DNA from: Deinococcus carri | GTDB lineage: Bacteria > Deinococcota > Deinococci > Deinococcales > Deinococcaceae | Length of the DNA: 64,000 nt | Assembly: GCF_039545055.1 (NCBI RefSeq) | Contig: NZ_BAABRP010000002.1 | Coordinates: 183,584-247,583 of the forward strand | Direction of reading: 5' to 3' | Shown: piece by piece, positions 50,718-58,744 of the stretch | Layout: every line of letters starts with the position of its first letter | Position numbering within the stretch: the first letter of the stretch is position 1 | Made by a program: the position numbers and the translations under genes | Notes under the pieces: generated by a model | Database searches by the model: none | Told to the model about the DNA's origin: nothing | Seen by the model: the letters and a program-made list of their open reading frames with translations, nothing else

Positions 50718-51416
50718 TCAGGCACCCTTCGCCGCGGCGTCCTGACTGCTGCGCGCGAGGCTCTGCACGCTCCGCGCTTCCACCTTCGTAGAGAGGCGCT
50801 TGTTGCCGCCCGCATCCGTCCACGGCTCGTTGAACAGCCGCCCGCCCACCACCACGCCCGCACCCTTGCGCGCGCCCTGGTGCGTCATGGCCAGGTGCCG
50901 CCACAACACCACATCCATCCAGTGCGTCTTCTCCTGCGGCTGGCCCTGGCGGTTCCTGAAGCGGTCCGTCACGCCGACCCGCATCTCCAGCACGGGTTCC
51001 TTGGCGGCCGTGTGCCGGAGCTGCACGTCACGCGCCAGGTGGCCGGAGACCAGCACCTGGTTCAGGCCGAGCACTGCGTCCGCCGGGGCGTCCAGCACCG
51101 CGAGCTGCAAGGCCTTGACCTTGAGCGCGCTGCGCTTGCCGCCCTCCGGCGCTTCCCACTCGCTGTACTCCAGCGAGCCTTCCAGGACCATCGGCGTTCC
51201 CTTCACGCACGGGCGTTCGGCCGAGTACTCGGCAGCCTTCCCGATCTGCTCGAAGCGGTGGTACCACTCCACCATCCGCACGCTCTCCCCGACGAACAGT
51301 TCCTCCTGCCCATGCAAGGTGCCCTCCAGCACCGCCACGCCGGACGGCGTGTACCGCAGCGCCGCTTCCTCTGCCAGCCGCCCCACCAAGGTCACCCGGT
51401 TCAGTCCCAAAGCCAT
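50718..51416 (-). CDS. ssb: Single-stranded DNA-binding protein with two OB folds
   Basis: A 232-residue SSB. Two OB folds lie in one chain: NRVTLVGRLAEEAALRYTPS begins the first and NQVLVSGHLARDVQLRHTAA the second, the layout of Deinococcus-Thermus SSBs that act as dimers. The first fold has an atypical middle (HGQEELFVGESVRMVEWYHR), and the acidic C-terminal tip of classical SSB is replaced by SSQDAAAKGA, so partner binding may differ. It is probably a plasmid-specific paralogue of the chromosomal gene, used in plasmid replication, transfer or repair. Confidence 0.9.
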   Translation of the reverse strand: MALGLNRVTLVGRLAEEAALRYTPSGVAVLEGTLHGQEELFVGESVRMVEWYHRFEQIGKAAEYSAERPCVKGTPMVLEGSLEYSEWEAPEGGKRSALKVKALQLAVLDAPADAVLGLNQVLVSGHLARDVQLRHTAAKEPVLEMRVGVTDRFRNRQGQPQEKTHWMDVVLWRHLAMTHQGARKGAGVVVGGRLFNEPWTDAGGNKRLSTKVEARSVQSLARSSQDAAAKGA

Positions 51417-51530
51417 GTTGCGTTCCTCCCTTTGCGCCTTTGCGTGATCTCGAATGGCCGAGCAACTCCCGACACCTCATCCCTGGACGCGCCAGCGTCC
51501 GACGCCTAGCGCGTCCCGCCGACACGGCGC

Positions 51531-52157
51531 CTACCGGTCTCTTCCGCGCCGCCTGCGCTCCGTGCGGCAGTAGTGTCCGGCACCCAGCGTGCTGTTCTGC
51601 GGCTGGGGGCGCGAGAACGGACTGGCCAGCTTGTTCGTCCACGAACCCTGCGGGGTCTGCGCCGCCAGCCGCAGCCGCGCCGCCTCCGCGTTGCCTTCCA
51701 CCAGGTTCCGCAACTGCCGTTCCAGCGCCCGCCCGGACGGCGCGCCGAGGAACACGCTGTCCTGCACCCCGCTCAGGGACAGCGACACGACCTCTGCGGA
51801 GGCGCGCACCTTCAGCTCCCCATTCGCCAGGCCCTGCCAACCCTGGTCTGCTCGCGCCACGACCACCATCAGGAGCGTCACGGCCTCTGCCCAGGTCAGG
51901 TTCACGTGCGCCGTCCCGGTCGTCAGCAGCAGCCCCCCCAGCAGGCTCTCTGCCACCTCCACCAGCGGCGGTGCCCCGGCGCTCCAGATCGGGCGCAGTC
52001 GGCCGTCCAATTCCTCCAACACCTCTCCCGTCTCCCGGTCCCAGACCGTCACGCGCTGCGGCATCTCCCTGAAGACCACACCCGCGAGCGCCAGCTTGTC
52101 GTTGACCGTGACCGAGCGTCCGCCTTGGAAATGCACCTCAAACTGTTTCTGCGACAT
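51531..52157 (-). CDS. Unknown protein
   Basis: A 208-residue protein (FEVHFQGGRSVTVNDKLALA, QRVTVWDRETGEVLEELDGR, WAEAVTLLMVVVARADQGWQ, SLSLSGVQDSVFLGAPSGRA). Beta-rich start, helical middle, and a basic disordered end (HYCRTERRRRGRDR). The ATG is 10 nt after a stem-loop leader. It lies directly upstream of ssb in the same direction. No family was recognised. Confidence 0.65.
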   Translation of the reverse strand: MSQKQFEVHFQGGRSVTVNDKLALAGVVFREMPQRVTVWDRETGEVLEELDGRLRPIWSAGAPPLVEVAESLLGGLLLTTGTAHVNLTWAEAVTLLMVVVARADQGWQGLANGELKVRASAEVVSLSLSGVQDSVFLGAPSGRALERQLRNLVEGNAEAARLRLAAQTPQGSWTNKLASPFSRPQPQNSTLGAGHYCRTERRRRGRDR

Positions 52158-52166
52158 GACCCGCCA

Positions 52167-52187
52167 GCGCGCATGTCAGTGCGCGAC
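52167..52187 (-). promoter_or_regulatory. GTCGC stem-loop leader, before the 52157 start
   Basis: Four-bp GCGC/GCGC stem with an 8-9-base loop, 10 nt before the ATG. Confidence 0.5.
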
Positions 52188-52266
52188 ACCTCTTCCCTGC
52201 AGCGGCACGGAAAGAGGGAAGGGGCCACCACTCTCCCTTCCCTTCCTGATCAAGTCCCGGGTCAAG

Positions 52267-52731
52267 TCATGCGGCTTTGGCTTCCGGCCTTTTGGCAGCG
52301 CCTCCTCGGGGCTTCGATTTCTTCCCCGAACGGCGTGGTCCTCGCTCCGCCTTTCCTTGTGCGAGTGTGGCGTCACGGCGCGCCTTGGCCAGCTCCGCGA
52401 AACTCGCGTCTCCCTTCTGCAACTCGTCCAGTGAGGTCGACACATCGGCGTGAGGACTGGTGTCGAGCACGCACGCCCGGGTCCGGCGCTCCCACCGTTC
52501 GAACGCGGGCGTCACCTCGATCAACTCGTCTCGACGCGCGGTGCTGCCGCTGATCTTGGCGGGCAGCGTCTCGCGCAGGTACACCGCCTCGAACACCGCC
52601 TGCGCGTACGCCTCGTCATACGCTGCCAGGAACCGCCTCGCCGCTTCGTCCGGCAACGACAAGATCACCTCGCTCAACCGCCGCACCGCCTTGCCCTCCA
52701 ACTCCAGGTCCCGCTTGCTGTCCGTCTCCAT
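52267..52731 (-). CDS. Unknown protein with basic tail, first gene of the accessory transcript
   Basis: A 154-residue protein starting at ATG 52731 (METDSKRDLELEGKAVRRLS). Helical core (SEVILSLPDEAARRFLAAYD, EAYAQAVFEAVYLRETLPAK) and a lysine/arginine/glycine-rich tail of about 30 residues that could bind nucleic acid. It is the first gene of the long minus-strand run, right after an AT-rich promoter-like region, so it may be a regulator. No family was recognised. Confidence 0.6.
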   Translation of the reverse strand: METDSKRDLELEGKAVRRLSEVILSLPDEAARRFLAAYDEAYAQAVFEAVYLRETLPAKISGSTARRDELIEVTPAFERWERRTRACVLDTSPHADVSTSLDELQKGDASFAELAKARRDATLAQGKAERGPRRSGKKSKPRGGAAKRPEAKAA

Positions 52732-52817
52732 AGCCTGACCGTAAAACGGCGCAGGTTCCCCCAACGCATCTGCCCCCTGGAGACAGCTGCAAGTATCTGA
52801 AAAGAATGAGCCTCCTT

Positions 52818-52836
52818 GATTTAAAATATAAATCAG
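52818..52836. promoter_or_regulatory. AT-rich palindrome, candidate operator
   Basis: TGATTTA (52818-52824) and TAAATCA (52830-52836) are inverted copies with a 5-base centre; another TGATT lies just beyond. It is the most AT-rich spot for kilobases and lies about 90 bp upstream of the 52731 start. Confidence 0.5.
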
Positions 52837-53288
52837 TGGGTGGGCTGATTTGGAAAGCGGCAAAAAGGCGGGTTGCGTGTGCGCTGGTACGACAAAAACA
52901 GGATGAGGTCTGAGCTTTAGGATTGGCGCTCAAATGTAAAAACCACATGGCGTCCGGGTCTATCCCTGGACCACCCAGCCCAGTCCTAAGATGAGTAATT
53001 TGTGAGCGTCCGAGTGAAGCCTGTCCCGGCCACGAAAACAGGTGCCTGTGGTCGGGGAAGAGGGCAGACGACGACTGGAAAAAGCCTGCTTCATCCCCTG
53101 TGGTTGTGCGGCACGGACGGCTTGAGGGCTTCCCTTTTTTGCGCTTCCAGGGAGTGCATCTGGCTCGCAACTTCGCTCTTCCTCCACCTCGTACCCAGGG
53201 GAGAGAACAGGCTCCTCTGAGGTCCCTGTTTCTGCACGCCGAGGCTGCCCGTGATGCAGGCTGAACCTGCCGGAAAAGCGACGGGAAA

Positions 53289-53318
53289 ACGCCGCCGGGT
53301 CGGGGCGACCGGCGGCGT
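53289..53318 (-). terminator. Terminator of the type IV secretion operon
   Basis: ACGCCGCCGG (53289-53298) and CCGGCGGCGT (53309-53318) form a perfect 10-bp stem. Read on the minus strand it ends in TTTTCCC. It lies 17 bp after the stop of the ATPase gene. Confidence 0.88.
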
Positions 53319-53335
53319 CTGGGTGAGGGGTGGGC

Positions 53336-54256
53336 TCAGGCGGCTGGCACCATTCGCCCCTCGATCTCTTCGCCTCGCAACCAGGCGTCTACCGCACCGG
53401 GCACGTCCTCGATCACGCGGTACACGCCCTTGTCCACCACCTCGATGATCAGGCTGAAGATGGGCGTGCCGATCACCTGCTTCTGAGCGTCGAGGCCCCA
53501 CAGTGGACGGTAGGTCAGGTTGGTGAAGGCCTGGGCCGTGTGACGGGCGTGCAGGGTGGCATCGAACAGGACGCCTTTGTTGGCATACTCCACCACCAGA
53601 GGCACATCGTCGCGCGGCCCGATCTCGTCGGTCAGCAGCTCGCGTGGGCTGTTGTTCTGCAGGGCGTATGCGATCATCTCCCGCTGTCTTGACGGGTCGC
53701 CCACCGAAACCCGTTTCGCCACGCCCACGCAGGCATGCGGCACCACGCCGGGTCCCAGCAGCTCATCGCTGGTATCGGCCACGGATAACCGTTTCCCCTG
53801 GACCTCCGTGCGGATGCGCAGGCAGTCCCGGAGGGTGGCCGTCTTGCCCGCAAAAGGTGCACCTACGATCGCAATGCCCTGTGCCTCCTCCACCTCCTTT
53901 CGCAGCGGCTCCAACAGGCCCATCAGATACCGGCCGACCCGAATCGAGATGGACGTGTAGAGCCCCGCCGCGTTCGTCGCCGCGCTGTACCGGTGCAGGG
54001 TGCCCGGAATGCCCTGCCTGCCGTCCGCACGAGGCCGGCCCACGCGGTTCAGCACGCGCAGCAGATCCGCTTCGGTCACCACCCGCGGAAAGGTCACGCT
54101 GAGGTCATCCATCAGCGCACCGAAGTGCTGCCCGACATCGAGCGCGATGTCGTCGACCAGGTGTATCCGGCCGGCCAGAAACACCTGGAGGTCTTCCGGC
54201 AGCGAGTCGAGTACCATCTGGTACTCCTCTGGTCTCGTGAGGTCCACCACCGCCAT
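53336..54256 (-). CDS. SpoIIIAA/VirB11-like secretion ATPase
   Basis: A 306-residue ATPase. Walker A is GAPFAGKTAT at 132-141. LSVADTSDELLGPGVVPHAC, then REMIAYALQNNSPRELLTDE IG and LFDATLHARHTAQAF follow the order of SpoIIIAA, a relative of VirB11 and type II secretion ATPases. At the end of a secretion gene set with VirB4 and VirD4 it probably supplies the VirB11 function. Its ATG overlaps the transglycosylase stop by one base. Classical VirB11 has a longer N-terminal domain, so this is a distinct subtype. Confidence 0.78.
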   Translation of the reverse strand: MAVVDLTRPEEYQMVLDSLPEDLQVFLAGRIHLVDDIALDVGQHFGALMDDLSVTFPRVVTEADLLRVLNRVGRPRADGRQGIPGTLHRYSAATNAAGLYTSISIRVGRYLMGLLEPLRKEVEEAQGIAIVGAPFAGKTATLRDCLRIRTEVQGKRLSVADTSDELLGPGVVPHACVGVAKRVSVGDPSRQREMIAYALQNNSPRELLTDEIGPRDDVPLVVEYANKGVLFDATLHARHTAQAFTNLTYRPLWGLDAQKQVIGTPIFSLIIEVVDKGVYRVIEDVPGAVDAWLRGEEIEGRMVPAA

Positions 54257-54765
54257 CAGTTCATCCCCTGGAAGCGCACCGGCGACCGCTTCAACGCCCG
54301 GTACGTTCCGAGCACTTTGGCGACGTAGGGTTGCGTCTCCGGAATAGTTGGCACGCCACCTGCCGCCATGACGTTTCCCGGCCCGGCGTTGTAGGCTGCC
54401 AGGGCCAGAGGCCAGTCCTTGAAGGTGTTCCACTGCTGGCGCAGGTACTTCGCGGCACCGTATAGGTTCTGCCTGGGATCGAACGGGTTTTCCACCCCCA
54501 GCTCGCGCGCCGTCCCAGGCATCAGTTGCCCCAGTCCCAGTGCGCCCTTGGGGCTCACGGCGCGAGGGCAAAACCAGCTCTCCACCCAGACCAGACTGAC
54601 CAGCAGATCGGGGTCCAGACCGAAGTGCCCTGCGTAATACACCGTCCACCCGTAGAGGTCTCTGGGAATCACGCCACACGCGTCTGCCCAGCCACAACAG
54701 GCACCCATCACGCCTCCGATCAGCGCCCCCTTCCTGCCGGAATCAACCGCGAACCTGACCGTCAC
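54256..54765 (-). CDS. VirB1-like lytic transglycosylase
   Basis: A 169-residue exported enzyme starting at a GTG ([20 protein letters not shown]) with an N-terminal hydrophobic export signal. The SLT domain follows: [20 protein letters not shown] with catalytic Glu62, [35 protein letters not shown] and [13 protein letters not shown]. It opens peptidoglycan for the secretion channel. The start overlaps the previous gene by 23 bases, and the stop overlaps the ATPase start. A longer start at 54798 is possible. Confidence 0.88.
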   Translation of the reverse strand: MTVRFAVDSGRKGALIGGVMGACCGWADACGVIPRDLYGWTVYYAGHFGLDPDLLVSLVWVESWFCPRAVSPKGALGLGQLMPGTARELGVENPFDPRQNLYGAAKYLRQQWNTFKDWPLALAAYNAGPGNVMAAGGVPTIPETQPYVAKVLGTYRALKRSPVRFQGMN

Positions 54766-55093
54766 GTTGTGCTGCCCCCCGCATCGCGGCCGCCGCACCG
54801 CCGCCCATCTGTGTCGAATCTCTGTGGGCAGTCACCTGAGCGCTGCCCGGTGAATCCTGAAGCGTCGCTTCAGGCTTGGACAGGCCACGTGCCACGCCCA
54901 CCCTGTCGAGCGCCACGTCGGGGCGGTGCACCGCCACCAGAATGCGCTGGAGCAGGCTCACGATCAGGCCTACACCGACCGTCACCAGGGCGATCAGGTA
55001 ACCCAGCGCCCCGCCCGCGTAGGCCGCCAGGACCGCCAGAACTACACAGGCCAGAAGGAACACATCTGTGGGGTAGAACCGCCGTCGTTTCAC
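54743..55093 (-). CDS. Small two-helix membrane protein
   Basis: A 116-residue protein with two adjacent membrane helices ([40 protein letters not shown]) after a basic start [10 protein letters not shown], then a polar tail. In a type IV secretion operon this could be a VirB3-like or pilin-like component, but the sequence does not settle it. It overlaps the transglycosylase gene. Confidence 0.6.
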   Translation of the reverse strand: MKRRRFYPTDVFLLACVVLAVLAAYAGGALGYLIALVTVGVGLIVSLLQRILVAVHRPDVALDRVGVARGLSKPEATLQDSPGSAQVTAHRDSTQMGGGAAAAMRGAAQRDGQVRG

Positions 55094-55155
55094 TGCCTCT
55101 CACCTCGCCGTTCACCGTAGGTGGGAAGTGGTTCTGCCTGGAGCACCGGCAAGAG

Positions 55156-55175
55156 AAAAGCGGCCAGGAGGCCGC
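55156..55175 (-). terminator. Hairpin with T run after the PLD-like gene
   Basis: GCGGCC (55160-55165) pairs with GGCCGC (55170-55175); on the minus strand TTTTCT follows. It could reduce transcription of the downstream membrane protein, transglycosylase and ATPase genes. Confidence 0.65.
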
Positions 55176-55189
55176 CTCGCTTTCCTGCC

Positions 55190-55726
55190 TCAAGACCGTT
55201 TCAGGCGGCTGGAAAACCACTTCAGCAGGTCCACCTGCGGATTGGCCCGGGCGTTTGCCTTGACCCACTTCACCAGGGCACCCACGACCTTCGGATCGCG
55301 GACCAGATTCACCTGCACGCTGTCCCCCGGGAGCGGAATCTGCGTGAGGTTGCGGCCCACCAGTGCGAAGGCCTCGTCGACTACCACGAACGGCACGCTG
55401 CTCGCTGCATTGGTGACCTTCGGGGCATAGAGCCGGGTGACGTTGGTGTCATATCCAGCGAATGCCACCTGCATCACCCGCTCGTTCCGGGTGCCCTGCG
55501 TGACGGCCTCCGGGGTGGTGATGATCACGGTCGTCACGTCGCGCGTCATCGCCTGGCGGTACGCCGCGGTGACTTCGGGATTTCGCATTGTCGGCGCGTA
55601 GATCAGCAGCGAGTTTTGCGCTCTCGTGATCAAGTGGGCGGCCTCGGGAAGCGGTACCTGGAGCGGGCCCTGCGCGGTCGCCGTCGTGGTCAGGATGAGC
55701 ACCAGAACGCAATTCCACTTCTTCAT
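55190..55726 (-). CDS. Exported protein with a degenerate PLD-like fold
   Basis: A 178-residue protein with signal peptide (MKKWNCVLVLILTTTATAQG). The body resembles phospholipase D-type nucleases of plasmids (AQNSLLIYAPTMRNPEVTAA, YRQAMTRDVTTVIITTPEAV, FVVVDEAFALVGRNL) but the HxK catalytic motif is missing, so it is probably inactive or structural. It starts within the last codons of the virD4 gene. Role in the secretion system is unknown. Confidence 0.6.
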   Translation of the reverse strand: MKKWNCVLVLILTTTATAQGPLQVPLPEAAHLITRAQNSLLIYAPTMRNPEVTAAYRQAMTRDVTTVIITTPEAVTQGTRNERVMQVAFAGYDTNVTRLYAPKVTNAASSVPFVVVDEAFALVGRNLTQIPLPGDSVQVNLVRDPKVVGALVKWVKANARANPQVDLLKWFSSRLKRS

Positions 55727-58671
55727 TCGTCACTCCTCATGCGGTTGGCGGTGAAGATCGCCGTCACGTCCGGTACCGCCTCCCTGTCTGGACTGGAATT
55801 GGGCCGGGATTCCGCTTCACTCGCTCCCTTCGAGGAGAGTTCCGCAGGAGTGCGCTCCAACTCCGGCAAGGGCAGGAACAGCGAGGGGGGCGTGGTCTCC
55901 GCAGGCGTCTTCTTGCGGCTCTTTCTGGCCGGGTTGGGCGTCGGTACGGGGACTTCCCCCGGTGCCGCTACCTCGGCGATCTGTGCGGCTTCCTGCGCCT
56001 TCAGGAGGGCGTGTTCCTCCAGCAGCGAGAGCGGGGCTTTGAGGGTCTTTGTTGCCTTGGCGCTGCCATCTTTCGCCTGCTTCCTGAGCCGTTCCGGATC
56101 CGGCACCCGGCGCTGCGCCGCCGCTTCCTGCCTGACTTTTCCCCAGCCTTTGGCCTCCCCGTTCGGATGGGTCTCGGAGGCCGCGCGCGTGGCCTCGACG
56201 GCCATCCGGAGCCGGGCTGGATCGTTCAGGGGGACGACGACCAGGTTCCGGGTGCCGAGGCGCTTGGTGGGCAGGTCCGGGACCACACCGAGCAGCTCGC
56301 GCAGCACCGTGGAGGGCAGCGCCAGCGTCTCGTACTCGTAGAACGCGGTGACCTCCTGGCGCTGGTCTTCCGGCAGGGCTTCGCGGACCGGGTGGTGCTC
56401 GATGCTGGCCGCGCGCTGGTGCATCCAGCGCACAATCGGCCCCAGCACCTCGGCGTCCGTCAGGCGCTGCAGCTTGGCCTCACCCAGCAGGGCCTGGCCC
56501 GTGTCCGTGATGCGCAGTTCCGTGCCTGCCGCACCCCGCGCCAGCCACTTGCTCTGGTCCACCAGGAAGTCGAGCTGTTCGTCCGACAGCGGACTGTCAA
56601 ACGACTCGGTGGTGACGTAGACCTTGGGGGGCGTGGTCGCGCGCACCAGGCGCACCTTGGCCCCCTGTTCCAGCGCCGCGTCGGCCCAGGCGTGCAGCAG
56701 GGCTTCGGGGGTCTCCGGCATCTCTTCGGCGGTGGGCGCGCGGCTGCGCTGGCGGAAACCAGGATCGGCCAGGAGCTGGTCGGTGAGCACGCCGGGCGCG
56801 GCAGTTCCCATGACGTTGCGATAGACCTTCGCGATGCGGTTCTCGACCGGGCGCGCCCAGGCCTTCCACCACGGGGTCGGCACCACGAAGGGCGCGTCGT
56901 ACCGCGGCAGTTTGATGCGCACCGGCGGGCAGCCCATCATCATCAGGAGGCCCTCGTTCTTGGTGTAGGTGGCGAACTCCTCCGGGGGCAGGAAGGGCTG
57001 TTTCTCCACCCGTTCCGAGACCGTGCGCCGCCCCTTGAAGGGGGTGGGCAGGAACTGGTCGTTCGCCGCACTCTCGCCCATCACCACTTTGGTCGTGTCC
57101 CCCAGCAGTTTCGACCAGGTGATGGCGTCCTGGCCGGTGATGCCGTAGGGCAGCAGGATGGTATGGCCGATAACGTTTTCCGTCATGGCGGCGTAATACA
57201 GGTCGCCGTACACCAGACGACCCTGGCTGCTGTTCTGCACGCCGATGGTCATGCCGATGTTGCGCTCGCGGTTGGTGGCCGTCGAGCGCATCATGTTGCC
57301 CATCTGCCCGAAGCTGTTGAACTCGTCGAAGTAGTACTCGGCGTGAGTCGCCAGGGTCCCGCCCTGCCGCGCGGATTCCTGGAGCGCCACGCGGTCGATC
57401 AGCCGTTTGATCAGCTTGATCAGGGTTTCGCCCGACCCGTCGACCAGGTGTTCCTGCTCGATGCCGATGTACAGCAGGGTGGGCCGCCGGAATACGTCCG
57501 CCAGGTTCAGATTGCGCCCCGGGCTGCTGGTCGTGGCACGCTCCAGCACCGGGTTGAAGAAGATCTTCAGCTCGGAGACGAGGCCGCGCAGCATGTCCGC
57601 ATTGGCCGCCGGGGAGCGGTCAAAGAGACCTTTCATGGCCTCCCTGATCTCGGGGTTGTTGACGCTCTCCCGCTGGTACCACTGTTCGAGTTCGGTCTTG
57701 GTGGACTGGGCCACGCGCAGCACCTCGCGGAAGGTGCGCTTGGACGGCACGGGGTGGTTGGCGACCGCCAGCAGGATCGAGGCCAGCGTGTGCCGCTCCA
57801 CGTTCTTGTAGTGCGCCCCCACCTCCTTCTGGTACTCGGGTGGGGTGATGATGCTCTCGGCCATCTCCAGGGCCGTCTTCATGTCCGTCACGCTGTCCAG
57901 CAGCGGCATGTGCAGCGTGTCCTCGGAAAACGGCGTGAAGAGCTGCACCTGCCGCCCCAGGCGGTGCCAGAAGGCAATCATGTTGTAAAAGCCCCGGCGG
58001 TTGGGGTACTTCAGGTCGAACAGGATCACGCTGCTACCCTGGACCGCGTCCATCATAAGCTGCGGGATGAACAGCCCCGAGGTCTTCCCGCCCCCCACCC
58101 CGGAGATGATGATGGTGTTGGTGCAGCGGTCCTCGACGGGCGGCAGCAGCATCTGGAGCTTGTTCAAGTCGAAGCGGCCGGGACTGACCGGGTTCATGAA
58201 ATAGCCCAGGTAACCGCTCTGCCTGTTCTCCGGGCGCTCCCGGTCGCCTTTGGTGTAGAGCTTGATCTTGTCGTCCGTGTCAAGCGCCCAGCGCTGCTGC
58301 CCGGGCATCTTCAGGTGCTGGTTGCTGCTGCCTCTGCGGAAGATCAGGGCAGCGCCGATCAGCGGGAGGAAGCTCAGGGCAAACGGCGTGAAAGGAAAGG
58401 CAGCCGACAGCGCCTGGTTGGCTCCGGGGCCGCAGCGCCCATCCCCCAGGCAGAACGTGAACACCAGCAGCGGGCTTTCCAGTTGGTACACGCGCCCCCA
58501 ACCCAGGCCGATGAGCCTCTCTCCCAGGGAGACACTGACCCGGATCAACTCGCCCACGCTGTAGGCCATGCCGCCCAGGAAGGCGACCAGACAGAGGGTG
58601 AGGCCCAGGACCGCCCACGGCGACCTGGACTTGACCAGCACGTTCTCGATGTTGTGGCGTTTCTGGAGCAT
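55723..58671 (-). CDS. VirD4/TraG type IV coupling protein
   Basis: A 982-residue coupling ATPase. Two N-terminal membrane helices (WAVLGLTLCLVAFLGGMAYS and FALSFLPLIGAALIFR) anchor it. Walker A is ISGVGGGKTSGLF around 189-201, and FDLKYPNRRG, EYYFDEFNSFGQMGNMMRS and ATNRERNIGMTIGVQNSSQG complete the TraG motor. The last 400 residues are an unusual charged extension. It should bring substrates (DNA or protein) to the VirB channel. The presence of a coupling protein favours conjugation, although no relaxase gene is in the window. Confidence 0.9.
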   Translation of the reverse strand: MLQKRHNIENVLVKSRSPWAVLGLTLCLVAFLGGMAYSVGELIRVSVSLGERLIGLGWGRVYQLESPLLVFTFCLGDGRCGPGANQALSAAFPFTPFALSFLPLIGAALIFRRGSSNQHLKMPGQQRWALDTDDKIKLYTKGDRERPENRQSGYLGYFMNPVSPGRFDLNKLQMLLPPVEDRCTNTIIISGVGGGKTSGLFIPQLMMDAVQGSSVILFDLKYPNRRGFYNMIAFWHRLGRQVQLFTPFSEDTLHMPLLDSVTDMKTALEMAESIITPPEYQKEVGAHYKNVERHTLASILLAVANHPVPSKRTFREVLRVAQSTKTELEQWYQRESVNNPEIREAMKGLFDRSPAANADMLRGLVSELKIFFNPVLERATTSSPGRNLNLADVFRRPTLLYIGIEQEHLVDGSGETLIKLIKRLIDRVALQESARQGGTLATHAEYYFDEFNSFGQMGNMMRSTATNRERNIGMTIGVQNSSQGRLVYGDLYYAAMTENVIGHTILLPYGITGQDAITWSKLLGDTTKVVMGESAANDQFLPTPFKGRRTVSERVEKQPFLPPEEFATYTKNEGLLMMMGCPPVRIKLPRYDAPFVVPTPWWKAWARPVENRIAKVYRNVMGTAAPGVLTDQLLADPGFRQRSRAPTAEEMPETPEALLHAWADAALEQGAKVRLVRATTPPKVYVTTESFDSPLSDEQLDFLVDQSKWLARGAAGTELRITDTGQALLGEAKLQRLTDAEVLGPIVRWMHQRAASIEHHPVREALPEDQRQEVTAFYEYETLALPSTVLRELLGVVPDLPTKRLGTRNLVVVPLNDPARLRMAVEATRAASETHPNGEAKGWGKVRQEAAAQRRVPDPERLRKQAKDGSAKATKTLKAPLSLLEEHALLKAQEAAQIAEVAAPGEVPVPTPNPARKSRKKTPAETTPPSLFLPLPELERTPAELSSKGASEAESRPNSSPDREAVPDVTAIFTANRMRSDE

Positions 58672-58744
58672 CGTCCGTTCCTTGGGTGCGAACAGGCGGG
58701 CACAGGGCCGCCCGCCCAGTCAGGGTTCCGGCTGCCTTCCGGAG

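Larger units (their letters stand above)
52732..53335. other. Control region between secretion operon and accessory run
   Basis: No gene is supported over about 600 bp. It includes the terminator of the secretion operon (53289-53318), an AT-rich segment around 52790-52840 and an AT-rich palindrome. The promoter of the 30-kb accessory run is probably here. Confidence 0.5.
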
